In this document: one piece after another, positions 1 to 7,384 of the stretch
How the letters are laid out: each line of letters opens with the position of its first letter
How positions within the stretch are numbered: position 1 is the first letter of the stretch
Source of the DNA: Amylibacter sp. SFDW26
GTDB lineage: Bacteria; Pseudomonadota; Alphaproteobacteria; Rhodobacterales; Rhodobacteraceae
Length of the DNA: 64,000 nucleotides
Reading direction: 5' to 3'
Assembly (NCBI RefSeq): GCF_009184395.1
Contig: NZ_WEIC01000005.1
Coordinates: 62,001 to 126,000 of the forward strand
Position numbers and translations under genes: made by a program
Notes under the pieces: model-generated
The model's database searches: none
Seen by the model: only the letters and a program-made list of their open reading frames with translations
What the model was told of the DNA's origin: nothing

Positions 1-168
1 TTCCATTCTTTGTACTCACAAGGTAATTCTGACGGAGAACTAAGATTCATAAATGAGAATGAGATTGGCAAGTCTCAAGCAAAAATCAGTCTCATTAGGG
101 CTGTTTCCGTTGTTATTTCCGCAGGACTTGGTATTTTAGGCGTAACTCCGATGGAAGAAATGCGCTAA
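1..168 (+). CDS. argS: Arginyl-tRNA synthetase, 3' end (partial)
   Basis: An open frame enters from the left edge and ends at TAA (166-168) after 55 codons. The peptide begins FHSLYSQGN and ends with GLGILGVTPMEEMR. This matches the anticodon-binding C-terminal domain of class Ia arginyl-tRNA synthetases, whose last residues are typically a G-L-G-x-L-G-V block followed by P-x-x-M. The enzyme charges tRNA-Arg in the cytoplasm. Only the last tenth or so of the protein is present, so catalytic motifs cannot be checked. The following SPOR-nagZ-scpAB genes lie in the same direction, an order known from Rhodobacterales, which supports the call. A 77-nt spacer separates it from the next gene. Confidence 0.85.
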   Translation, partial: FHSLYSQGNSDGELRFINENEIGKSQAKISLIRAVSVVISAGLGILGVTPMEEMR

Positions 169-245
169 AAACAACAAAAATCGCATATTTCGGGGTTGGA
201 GCAGGCAAATACACAAGATAGTGTATGAAAAAGAGGCAAAACCCT

Positions 246-1148
246 ATGTCCGAGTATGAAGAACAGAACAACCAAGCAAATCGCATCGCCCCATTAGGCG
301 TTTTACGATTGGGTATGAACTGGATTGGCGCCATCGCATCCGTCGCTTTGGTGATCGGTTTAGTCTATTGGGTGTTCAGTTTGGGCACACGTGATCCAAA
401 CGACATTCCAATCATTCGCGCCATGGAAGGGCCAGCCAGAACACAGCCTGAAAACCCTGGTGGAGCACAAGCAAACCACCAAGGTTTGGCTGTTAATTCG
501 GTCCAATCTGAGGGCTCAACTGAAAAACCTGCCGAAACAGTTGTACTTGCACCAGAACAGCAATCACTAACATCAGAAGATCTAGCACAAAGTGAATTGG
601 CTGCAGCAAAACCAGAATTGCGCCCAGAGCCAAAACCCGCAACGAAGCCAACACCTGAAGCAACAGAAGTTGCAAAGACCGAAGAACCTACACCAACAGT
701 TCAGGATCCGTCTTTGATTGTTGAAAGCATTGTTGTGGAAAACGAAAGTACAGTGATTTCATCCAGCGACTATGCACCACTGCAATCTCCTGTCCCACAA
801 TCACGCCCTGCAAACCTAAGCTCGCGCATTGAAGCTGCGGCTGAAGTTAAAGAAGAACCAGAAGTTACAGACCCAGAAAATGTTTCAAGTGTTCCAATTG
901 GCACACGCTTAGTACAATTAGGTGCTTATGATAGTGAAACAATTGCTGCCATCGAATGGGATAAGTTAATTGGGAAACATGGCGATTTGCTAACGGGTAA
1001 AAAACGCCTAATTCAATCTGCCGAATCTGGCGGTCGTACATTTTTCCGACTACGGGCAATGGGCTTTAATGATGTAGAAGACAGCCGCAACCTTTGTTCT
1101 GCTCTTTTGGCACGCGGTACTCCTTGTATTCCGGTAAGCGCACGATGA
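246..1148 (+). CDS. SPOR-domain inner-membrane protein
   Basis: This is a single-pass membrane protein of 300 aa. Residues about 24-46 form one hydrophobic helix, followed by a long Pro/Glu/Ala-rich linker of low complexity (about 60-220) and a C-terminal SPOR domain (about 226-300, starting RLVQLGAYDSE and ending with a LLARGTPCIPV strand). SPOR domains bind denuded peptidoglycan glycan strands, so the protein probably sits in the inner membrane with its C-terminus in the periplasm, perhaps at the septum. An in-frame ATG at 225 is possible, but the ATG at 246 has AGAGG nine bases upstream and is preferred. The stop overlaps the nagZ start in an ATGA, which suggests translational coupling to the peptidoglycan-recycling gene. 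No catalytic domain is visible. Confidence 0.85.
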   Translation: MSEYEEQNNQANRIAPLGVLRLGMNWIGAIASVALVIGLVYWVFSLGTRDPNDIPIIRAMEGPARTQPENPGGAQANHQGLAVNSVQSEGSTEKPAETVVLAPEQQSLTSEDLAQSELAAAKPELRPEPKPATKPTPEATEVAKTEEPTPTVQDPSLIVESIVVENESTVISSSDYAPLQSPVPQSRPANLSSRIEAAAEVKEEPEVTDPENVSSVPIGTRLVQLGAYDSETIAAIEWDKLIGKHGDLLTGKKRLIQSAESGGRTFFRLRAMGFNDVEDSRNLCSALLARGTPCIPVSAR

Positions 1149-2155
1149 CATCACAGACAGCCTGTATATTCGGCTGCGAAAGCCTGCGCTTAAGCTCTGA
1201 TGAGAAACAGTTTTACAAAAACGCCCAACCTTGGGGTTTTATTCTGTTTGCCCGCAACCTTGAAACACCCGATCAAATTCGCGCGTTAACATCTGAGCTG
1301 CGCGATACAGTCGGGTATGATGCCCCTATTCTGATTGACCAGGAAGGTGGGCGTGTTCAACGTTTACGCAACCCTGAATGGTCAGAGTGGTTACCGCCAT
1401 TAGAACAAGTCGAAGCTTTGCCAAACGAGGCAGCACAAGCCGCTATATATTTACAATACCGCATTATAGCCGCTGAATTGAAAGCGCTTGGTATAGATGT
1501 AAATTGCGCACCAATGTTAGATATAGCCACAAAAGACAGCCACGAAATCATCGAAAACCGCTGTTTTGGTCGTGATGCAGATACTGTTTCCACAATGGGG
1601 CGCGCTGCTGCAAACGGCCTTTTGGATGGTGGTGTATTACCGATCATCAAACATATCCCAGGGCATGGTCGCGCAAATATGGACAGCCATTTTGAACTGC
1701 CTGTTTTGGATACGGCTCAAGACACCTTAAAAACCAGTGACTTCGTTCCTTTTCAACGCCTGTCTGATCTGCCGATGGCAATGACAGCGCATATTACATA
1801 TACAGATATCGATCCAGATAATTGCGCAACACAATCATCAAAAGTCATCAATACTATCCGTTCTGACATTGGGTTTGATGGGCTGATCATGACCGATGAT
1901 CTGTCTATGAAAGCGCTTAAGGGCAGTTTTGCAGATCGTTGTGATGCTTCTTTTAATGCAGGATGTGATGTGGTTTTACATTGCAACGGTGTAATGGATG
2001 AGATGACACAGGTGGCATCTGCAACCCCTAAATTATCAGATGAATCTTTGAAACGCGCTGAGACGGCTGTCGCCATGCGTCACACACCAGATGACTTTGA
2101 TATGGCGAGTGCAAAAACAACATTTAAGCAATTCACACAGGTGGAAGCTTTATGA
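1145..2155 (+). CDS. nagZ: Beta-N-acetylhexosaminidase NagZ (GH3)
   Basis: NagZ removes GlcNAc from GlcNAc-anhydromuropeptides during cytoplasmic peptidoglycan recycling. The 336-aa protein has the family length and the glycoside hydrolase 3 landmarks: an IDQEGGRVQRL strand near residue 64, KHIPGHGRANMDSH near 168 (the flexible loop with the catalytic His and its Asp partner), and IMTDDLSMKAL near 246, which carries the nucleophile Asp. A longer reading frame extends upstream to 1094, but the ATG at 1145 overlaps the SPOR-gene stop as ATGA and gives the usual N-terminus, so it is chosen. The stop in turn overlaps scpA as ATGA. The SPOR-nagZ-scpA-scpB genes therefore look like one coupled operon. 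Confidence 0.95.
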   Translation: MTSQTACIFGCESLRLSSDEKQFYKNAQPWGFILFARNLETPDQIRALTSELRDTVGYDAPILIDQEGGRVQRLRNPEWSEWLPPLEQVEALPNEAAQAAIYLQYRIIAAELKALGIDVNCAPMLDIATKDSHEIIENRCFGRDADTVSTMGRAAANGLLDGGVLPIIKHIPGHGRANMDSHFELPVLDTAQDTLKTSDFVPFQRLSDLPMAMTAHITYTDIDPDNCATQSSKVINTIRSDIGFDGLIMTDDLSMKALKGSFADRCDASFNAGCDVVLHCNGVMDEMTQVASATPKLSDESLKRAETAVAMRHTPDDFDMASAKTTFKQFTQVEAL

Positions 2156-2952
2156 CAGAACCTACGCAAACAGAAATTGAAGATTTCGAGCAAACCACAC
2201 AAGAACGGATTGCTTCTGAATCTTTGTTGGTTGACGTAGACGGTTTCGAGGGGCCATTAGATGTTCTTTTGACCTTGGCACGCACGCAAAAAGTAGATTT
2301 GCGTAAAATCTCTGTTTTAGAATTGTCCGAACAATATCTGAAATTTGTTGAAGAAGCTAAGAAACTTCGGATCGAACTTGCTGCCGATTATCTTGTTATG
2401 GCTGCCTGGCTTGCCTTTCTTAAATCTCGCTTATTATTGCCACCTGACCCAACAGAAGAAGGCCCCTCTGCAGAAGAACTTGCAGCACACCTAGCTTTTC
2501 AATTGGAACGACTAGAGGCCATGCGCAGATCCGCCGCAAAATTGATGGCACGTGATCAAATGGGGCGTGATTTTTTCGCACGCGGCATTCCAGAGGCCGT
2601 CAGTCAAAATCGCAAAATAACCTATAATGCCACGATCTTAGATTTGATGCAGGCCTATGCTTACATCAAAACAAAGGGCAATTTTGAACCTCTCCATATG
2701 ATAGAACGCGACCGCGTTTTCACGATGGAGCAAGCTTTGGGCCGTATGCGCACATTAATTGGCCACGCTATTGAATGGGGCGATTTAAATCAGTTCCTAC
2801 CTGATGGCTGGCGCGACGATCCAAAATTTCGTCGCTCAGCAACGGCATCCACGTTTGCGGCATCCCTTGAGTTGGTAAAAGAAGGCAAGCTAGAAATTCA
2901 GCAATCCGAACTTTTTGCCCCGATAAAACTTAGAACAAAGAGGTCACAATGA
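2152..2952 (+). CDS. scpA: Segregation and condensation protein A
   Basis: ScpA is the kleisin subunit of the SMC-ScpA-ScpB condensin that compacts and segregates the chromosome. The 266-aa protein opens with an acidic tail and then the family signature FEGPLDVLLTLARTQKVDL (about residues 28-46), which forms the N-terminal helices that touch the SMC neck. An AAWLAFLKSRLLLPPDP helix follows near 85, and a C-terminal winged-helix-like segment with FAASLELVKEGKLEIQQ near the end. ATGA overlaps join it to nagZ upstream and scpB downstream, so the subunits are probably made in step. smc itself is not in the window. Confidence 0.95.
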   Translation: MTEPTQTEIEDFEQTTQERIASESLLVDVDGFEGPLDVLLTLARTQKVDLRKISVLELSEQYLKFVEEAKKLRIELAADYLVMAAWLAFLKSRLLLPPDPTEEGPSAEELAAHLAFQLERLEAMRRSAAKLMARDQMGRDFFARGIPEAVSQNRKITYNATILDLMQAYAYIKTKGNFEPLHMIERDRVFTMEQALGRMRTLIGHAIEWGDLNQFLPDGWRDDPKFRRSATASTFAASLELVKEGKLEIQQSELFAPIKLRTKRSQ

Positions 2953-3590
2953 CCAAAGAGCAAAACGATACATTGTTTGAAGCCCCTCCTATGGCTGAAC
3001 AAGAACGCATGGTTGAAGCTATTTTATTTGCGTCAGCAGAACCCATTTCTAAAAGAGCGATCGCTGATCGTTTACCCCATGGCTGTGATGTATCCGAAGC
3101 ACTTGTACATTTGCGGAAACGTTACGAAGGCCGTGGTGTGAAGCTTGTGAAAGTGGACGATGCATGGGCATTTCGCACATCACCAGACTTAGGGTTCTTA
3201 ATGCAAAAAGAACGTTATGAGACGCGTAAGCTATCACGTGCAGCCATCGAAACATTGGCTATTATTGCTTACCATCAGCCTGTTACCCGTGCTGAGATTG
3301 AAGAAATTCGCGGCGTATCAGTATCTCGTGGTACAATCGACCTGCTTCTGGAATTAGAATGGATTAAATTAGGCCGCCGCCGCATGACGCCCGGTCGCCC
3401 TGTAACTTTTGTTGTGACACAAGTTTTCCTAGACCACTTCGGCTTAGAAAGTGAACGGGACTTACCTGGTGTAAAAGAGCTACGCGATTCTGGCTTACTA
3501 GATAACAGACCAGCCCCTGGTGCGTTATTGGAAGACACTGAAGCAGAAGTTGATTTGGAAAATGAAGATCAAGATGATATGTTTGAATAA
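2949..3590 (+). CDS. scpB: Segregation and condensation protein B
   Basis: ScpB forms dimers that bind the ScpA kleisin in the SMC complex. The 213-aa protein has two winged-helix modules. The first begins VEAILFASAEPISKRAIADR (about residues 22-41). The second contains the family's most conserved segment, LETLAIIAYHQPVTRAEIEE-like (here IETLAIIAYHQPVTR, near 100), followed by GVSVSRGTIDLLLELEWIK. The C-terminal 35 residues are acidic and low in complexity. The start overlaps the scpA stop (ATGA). In many Rhodobacterales the tatABC genes follow scpB, but here only a small basic protein does before the strand changes. Confidence 0.95.
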   Translation: MTKEQNDTLFEAPPMAEQERMVEAILFASAEPISKRAIADRLPHGCDVSEALVHLRKRYEGRGVKLVKVDDAWAFRTSPDLGFLMQKERYETRKLSRAAIETLAIIAYHQPVTRAEIEEIRGVSVSRGTIDLLLELEWIKLGRRRMTPGRPVTFVVTQVFLDHFGLESERDLPGVKELRDSGLLDNRPAPGALLEDTEAEVDLENEDQDDMFE

Positions 3591-3610
3591 ATCAAAAAAC
3601 AGGTGATCCT

Positions 3611-3817
3611 ATGAACGGAATAATAAATATGGTCTTTAGGATGTTGATACGCAAAGGTCTCAATATCGGCATCGACAAAGGTATCGGTTATTTCTCTAAG
3701 AACAAGAACGTTGATGAGAACTCTCCCGAGGCAAAAGAAAACCAAAAACAAGCAAATAAAACAGCAAAAAGTGCTAAACAATCTATGAAAGTTATTCGTA
3801 GGATTGGGCGGTTTTAA
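3611..3817 (+). CDS. Small basic protein downstream of scpB
   Basis: The 68-aa product is not assignable to a named family. AGGTGAT lies just upstream of the ATG at normal spacing. Residues 1-30 form a hydrophobic/basic segment (IINMVFRMLIRKGLNIGIDK) that could be an amphipathic, membrane-associated helix. The rest is Lys/Asn/Gln-rich and ends in a basic tail (VIRRIGRF). It sits 20 nt after scpB on the same strand and is probably co-transcribed. From memory, small proteins of similar type occur between scpB and tatA in Roseobacter genomes; this was not checked. It ends two bases before the convergent gene's stop codon. Confidence 0.7.
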   Translation: MNGIINMVFRMLIRKGLNIGIDKGIGYFSKNKNVDENSPEAKENQKQANKTAKSAKQSMKVIRRIGRF

Positions 3818-3819
3818 TT

Positions 3820-4557
3820 TTAACCACGTAAAGCCTTACCAAAAGCAGAAAACAGCTGATGGGAGATATGATCTTCATCAGCACGCCATTCAGGGTGCCA
3901 TTGTACCGCCAATGCAAAGCCCATTGCATCCTTAACACTTAATGCTTCTGGGGTTCCATCTGGAGCATATCCATCAATAATAATACGTTCACCAGCATCT
4001 TTGATGCCTTGCCCATGCAAAGAATTTGTCAAAACTACCCTGTTATCGAAGACACTTTCAAAAACACTGCCTTCTTCAATTGTAACATCATGACGATGTG
4101 CAAATTTTTCATCCTGAGTGCCATCTGGCGGCATACGATGGTTCATACGTCCGGGTAAATCCCGAATTTCAGGATAAAGCGTTCCCCCAAAAGCCACATT
4201 GAATTCTTGGAAGCCGCGGCAAATACCCAGAATGGGGACACCAAGCTTCACACATTTACGGATCAATGGTAGTGTCAATCCATCACGATTCCGATCGAAA
4301 TCACCATGTGCCTCTGTTACTTGTTCGCCGTATTCTTCTGGGTGAACATTAGGTCTGGCTCCTGTGAACACGAACCCATCAAAGGTTTCAATTAACTCAT
4401 CAACAGACACATAATTTGGAAGAGATGGTACACTTAAAGGCAATGCATCACATACTTTAGCAACTGCACTGATATTACTCTCGCCAGTTGCCTGAACTTC
4501 GTACCCGCCATCAATAATGTATGAATTGCCGATAATACCTACGACTGGTCTTTTCAT
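3820..4557 (-). CDS. Class-I glutamine amidotransferase-like hydrolase (gamma-Glu-GABA hydrolase family, C26)
   Basis: The 245-aa protein has the peptidase C26 / PuuD-type fold. The nucleophile elbow is LGICRGFQEFNVAFGG (Cys near residue 117) and the catalytic His lies in AVQWHPEWRA near the C-terminus, followed closely by Glu. A conserved NSLHGQGI segment precedes it. Members hydrolyse gamma-glutamyl amides such as gamma-Glu-GABA in polyamine breakdown, but no other putrescine-pathway gene is adjacent, so the substrate is open. It lies 69 nt downstream of the GlcG-like gene on the same strand. The 5' untranslated region contains a perfect 13-bp inverted repeat, one arm of which includes the start codon (described separately), so translation may be structure-controlled. 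Confidence 0.85.
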   Translation of the reverse strand: MKRPVVGIIGNSYIIDGGYEVQATGESNISAVAKVCDALPLSVPSLPNYVSVDELIETFDGFVFTGARPNVHPEEYGEQVTEAHGDFDRNRDGLTLPLIRKCVKLGVPILGICRGFQEFNVAFGGTLYPEIRDLPGRMNHRMPPDGTQDEKFAHRHDVTIEEGSVFESVFDNRVVLTNSLHGQGIKDAGERIIIDGYAPDGTPEALSVKDAMGFALAVQWHPEWRADEDHISHQLFSAFGKALRG

Positions 4558-4619
4558 TGCCCGAAACTCTTATAATCTGGATTTCATCCAGCATGGCATG
4601 AATTCCGGGCAATGAAAAT
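4552..4619 (-). promoter_or_regulatory. Perfect inverted repeat enclosing a start codon
   Basis: TTTTCATTGCCCG (4552-4564) and CGGGCAATGAAAA (4607-4619) are perfect 13-bp inverted repeats. The 42-nt spacer contains a second small dyad, CTGGAT-TTC-ATCCAG (4578-4592). In the minus-strand transcript this folds into a long stem in which the ATG of the C26 hydrolase (4557-4555) is base-paired. No T-tract follows, so it is not a classical terminator. Control of translation or mRNA processing between the GlcG-like gene and the hydrolase is an inference. Confidence 0.5.
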
Positions 4620-4626
4620 GTGTATT

Positions 4627-5055
4627 TTAAGCTTCTGCAGTCAAACCAGCACCTTCGATACCTGCAACAGCCGCGATTGCATCATTGTCTGATGTGTCAC
4701 CAGTTACACCAACAGCACCAATGACTTTTCCGCGCTTGTCTTTTACCAAAACACCACCTGGAACAGGAATAACACGCCCATTATAAACACCATTCACAGC
4801 ATTTACGAAATATGGTTGTTGCTCACCGCGATCCATCAGTTTTGATGTTGGCATACCAAGCATAATCGCTGCATGCGCTTTACCATCTGCAACGGCAAAA
4901 CGACCAGGTGCAGCGCCATCTTGGCGTTCAAATGCTTTGCAATGACCACCAGCATCAACAACGATCACTGACAGTGGTTGCAAACCAAGCTCTTTGCCCT
5001 TTGCAAAGGCTTGATTGATGATGCGTTTAGCCTTATTTGACGATATTTCGGCCAT
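4627..5055 (-). CDS. GlcG/HbpS family protein
   Basis: The 142-aa protein belongs to the GlcG/HbpS (haem-degrading-like) family. It has an IVVDAGGHCKAFERQDGA strand-turn, a DRGEQQPYFVNAV segment and a glycine-rich VPGGVLVKDKRGKVIGAVGV segment. GlcG is encoded beside malate synthase G in glycolate/glyoxylate loci. Its biochemical role is unclear, although Streptomyces HbpS binds haem. Here it starts only four nt after the glcB stop, so the two are surely co-transcribed and a glyoxylate-linked role is likely by context. No signal peptide is seen, which suggests a cytoplasmic protein. A purine-rich sequence lies just upstream of the ATG. Confidence 0.85.
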   Translation of the reverse strand: MAEISSNKAKRIINQAFAKGKELGLQPLSVIVVDAGGHCKAFERQDGAAPGRFAVADGKAHAAIMLGMPTSKLMDRGEQQPYFVNAVNGVYNGRVIPVPGGVLVKDKRGKVIGAVGVTGDTSDNDAIAAVAGIEGAGLTAEA

Positions 5056-5059
5056 AAAA

Positions 5060-7192
5060 TTATCCTTTAAGTTCTAATCTCCGTGCGTGTAGCACAGGCT
5101 CAGTATAACCAGAAGGCTGAACTGTGCCGAGGAAAACAAGGTCACATGCAGCTTGAAATGCGACACCCGTGTAGTCTGGCGCCATTGGAATGTATGTTGG
5201 GTCATCTACATTTTGCTCATCCACAACGATTGCCATGCGACGCATAATTTCCATTGTTTCTTCTTTGCTCACCACACCGTGGTGCAACCAATTGGCAATA
5301 TGTTGGCTGGAAATACGGCATGTTGCGCGGTCTTCCATCAAGCCAACGTTATTGATATCTGGCACTTTTGAGCAGCCAATACCTGCATCGATCCAACGTA
5401 CAACATAACCAAGGATACCTTGTGCATTGTTTTCCACTTCACGTGTGATTTCTTCGTCAGACCAGTTTTGACCTTGAGCAACTGGGAATTGAAGGATCGT
5501 ATCAACACTAGAGCGTTTACCACCTTCAATAATTTCATTCTGGCGCTCTTGAACATTGATCTTGTGATAATGTGTTGCGTGTAAAGTTGCAGCAGTTGGG
5601 CTTGGAACCCATGCGCAATTTGCACCGGCGTTTGGGTGCACTGTTTTTTGATCCAGCATATCTTTCATGTTATCTGGAACAGCCCACATGCCTTTACCAA
5701 TTTGCGCACGCCCTTGCAGACCACATGCCAAACCAACATCAACGTTGTTGTCTTCGTATGCTGCAATCCAAGGTTCACCTTTGATATCATCTTTGCGCAG
5801 GAATGGTCCCGCTTCCATAGATGTATGAATTTCGTCACCTGTGCGGTCCAAGAAACCAGTATTGATAAACGCAACACGGTGTTTTGCAGCACGAATACAT
5901 TCTTTAAGGTTAACAGTAGTGCGGCGTTCTTCGTCCATAATACCAATTTTCACCGTGAACTGTGGCAAATCCAAAGCTTGCTCAACAGCTGAGAAAATCA
6001 CATCCGTAAACGCAACCTCATCGGGGCCATGCATTTTGGGCTTCACGATATAAACAGAACCATGTTCCGAGTTACCGCTGCGACGTTCAAGATCATGCAT
6101 CGCGATTGCCACAGTGAACATCGCATCCATCAAACCTTCACCGATTTCATTTCCATCACGGTCTAAAATCGCTGGCGTTGTCATTAAATGGCCAACATTA
6201 CGTACCAACATCAGCGCACGGCCCTTTAGGCTAAATGGTGCACCCTCTGGTGATACATATTTACGATCTGGCAACATCCGGCGGCGTAAAGTTTTATCAC
6301 CTTTTTTGAAACTTGCGGTCAAATCACGCTTCATCAAACCCAACCAGTTTGAATAGGCCACAACTTTGTCTTCAGCATCTACAACCGCAACAGAGTCTTC
6401 ACAGTCCATAATTGTAGACAATGCTGACTCTACAATCACATCAGCCAAGTTGGCCTTATCATCCTTGCCAATGTTGTGGTACGCATCAAAATACAACTCA
6501 ATGTGCAAGTTGTTGTTTTTCAACAAAACACCCTCTGGGCTTTCAGGGTCATTACGGTAACCAACGAATTGGGATGGATCAGCAAGCTGCTTGCCATCAA
6601 TCAAAAGTTTCCCATCGACTACAGAATAGTTTGTAGCGTCTGCATGAGACATGCCGTGAATTGGGAATGTTTCGTCTAAGAATTTCTTAGCCCATGCAAT
6701 GACTTCCGCACCACGTGCAGGATCGTATTCTTTGCTTTTCGGCAAGCTGCCCATCGCATCTGTACCATATAAGCAGTCATACAATGAACCGAAACGTGCG
6801 TTCGCAGCATTCAATGCAAAACGTGCATTCGTGATTGGTACAACCAGCTGTGGCCCTGCAATTGTTGCAATCTCTGGATCAACGTTTTTAGTCTCGATAG
6901 AAAAAGGACGGCCCTTTTCTACAAGGTAACCAATGTCGTGTAGGAAGATTTTATAAGCTTTAAAATCAAACTCTTTGCCACGGTTCTCAACATGCCATGC
7001 ATCGATCTTTTGTTTCAAGTCTTGACGACGTGCCAACAGCTCACGATTTTTTGGGCCAAAGTTGTGAACGATATAAGACAAACCTTTCCAAAACTGGCTT
7101 GCTGTCACATCCGTACCTGGAAGCGCTTCGCTTTCCAAGAAATCAACCAGTTGCTCATCAATTTGCAAACCAAATTTTTCGATACGTTTCAT
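5060..7192 (-). CDS. glcB: Malate synthase G
   Basis: Malate synthase G condenses glyoxylate with acetyl-CoA to malate in the cytoplasm, completing the glyoxylate shunt or glycolate use. The 710-aa length fits the monomeric G isoform and not the shorter A isoform. Clear family segments are [30 protein letters not shown] (acidic Mg site), [16 protein letters not shown], the [13 protein letters not shown] loop, [14 protein letters not shown] and [20 protein letters not shown] near the active site. The reading frame is open to 7204, but GGAGG lies five nt before the internal ATG at 7192, giving [10 protein letters not shown] as the N-terminus; that start is chosen. No isocitrate lyase gene is in the window. 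Confidence 0.97.
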   Translation of the reverse strand: MKRIEKFGLQIDEQLVDFLESEALPGTDVTASQFWKGLSYIVHNFGPKNRELLARRQDLKQKIDAWHVENRGKEFDFKAYKIFLHDIGYLVEKGRPFSIETKNVDPEIATIAGPQLVVPITNARFALNAANARFGSLYDCLYGTDAMGSLPKSKEYDPARGAEVIAWAKKFLDETFPIHGMSHADATNYSVVDGKLLIDGKQLADPSQFVGYRNDPESPEGVLLKNNNLHIELYFDAYHNIGKDDKANLADVIVESALSTIMDCEDSVAVVDAEDKVVAYSNWLGLMKRDLTASFKKGDKTLRRRMLPDRKYVSPEGAPFSLKGRALMLVRNVGHLMTTPAILDRDGNEIGEGLMDAMFTVAIAMHDLERRSGNSEHGSVYIVKPKMHGPDEVAFTDVIFSAVEQALDLPQFTVKIGIMDEERRTTVNLKECIRAAKHRVAFINTGFLDRTGDEIHTSMEAGPFLRKDDIKGEPWIAAYEDNNVDVGLACGLQGRAQIGKGMWAVPDNMKDMLDQKTVHPNAGANCAWVPSPTAATLHATHYHKINVQERQNEIIEGGKRSSVDTILQFPVAQGQNWSDEEITREVENNAQGILGYVVRWIDAGIGCSKVPDINNVGLMEDRATCRISSQHIANWLHHGVVSKEETMEIMRRMAIVVDEQNVDDPTYIPMAPDYTGVAFQAACDLVFLGTVQPSGYTEPVLHARRLELKG

Positions 7193-7384
7193 CGTGTCCT
7201 CCAAAGACCGTTATATCTCGCATTGGTATTATTTTCTTACCAAAATGAATGCAAGAGAAAAGATTTCCTATCGGAAACCGTGCTAACATGAGTCTTTAAG
7301 GACAGCAACCGTCTGTATACAAAAGTATGCAATTATTTTACTTGAATACCCAACAGAAACCATCACATCTAAGTTACACCTAAA

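Noticed and set aside
5153-6929. Many plus-strand frames opposite glcB
   Set aside because: They are shadows of the malate synthase coding strand and have no family features.
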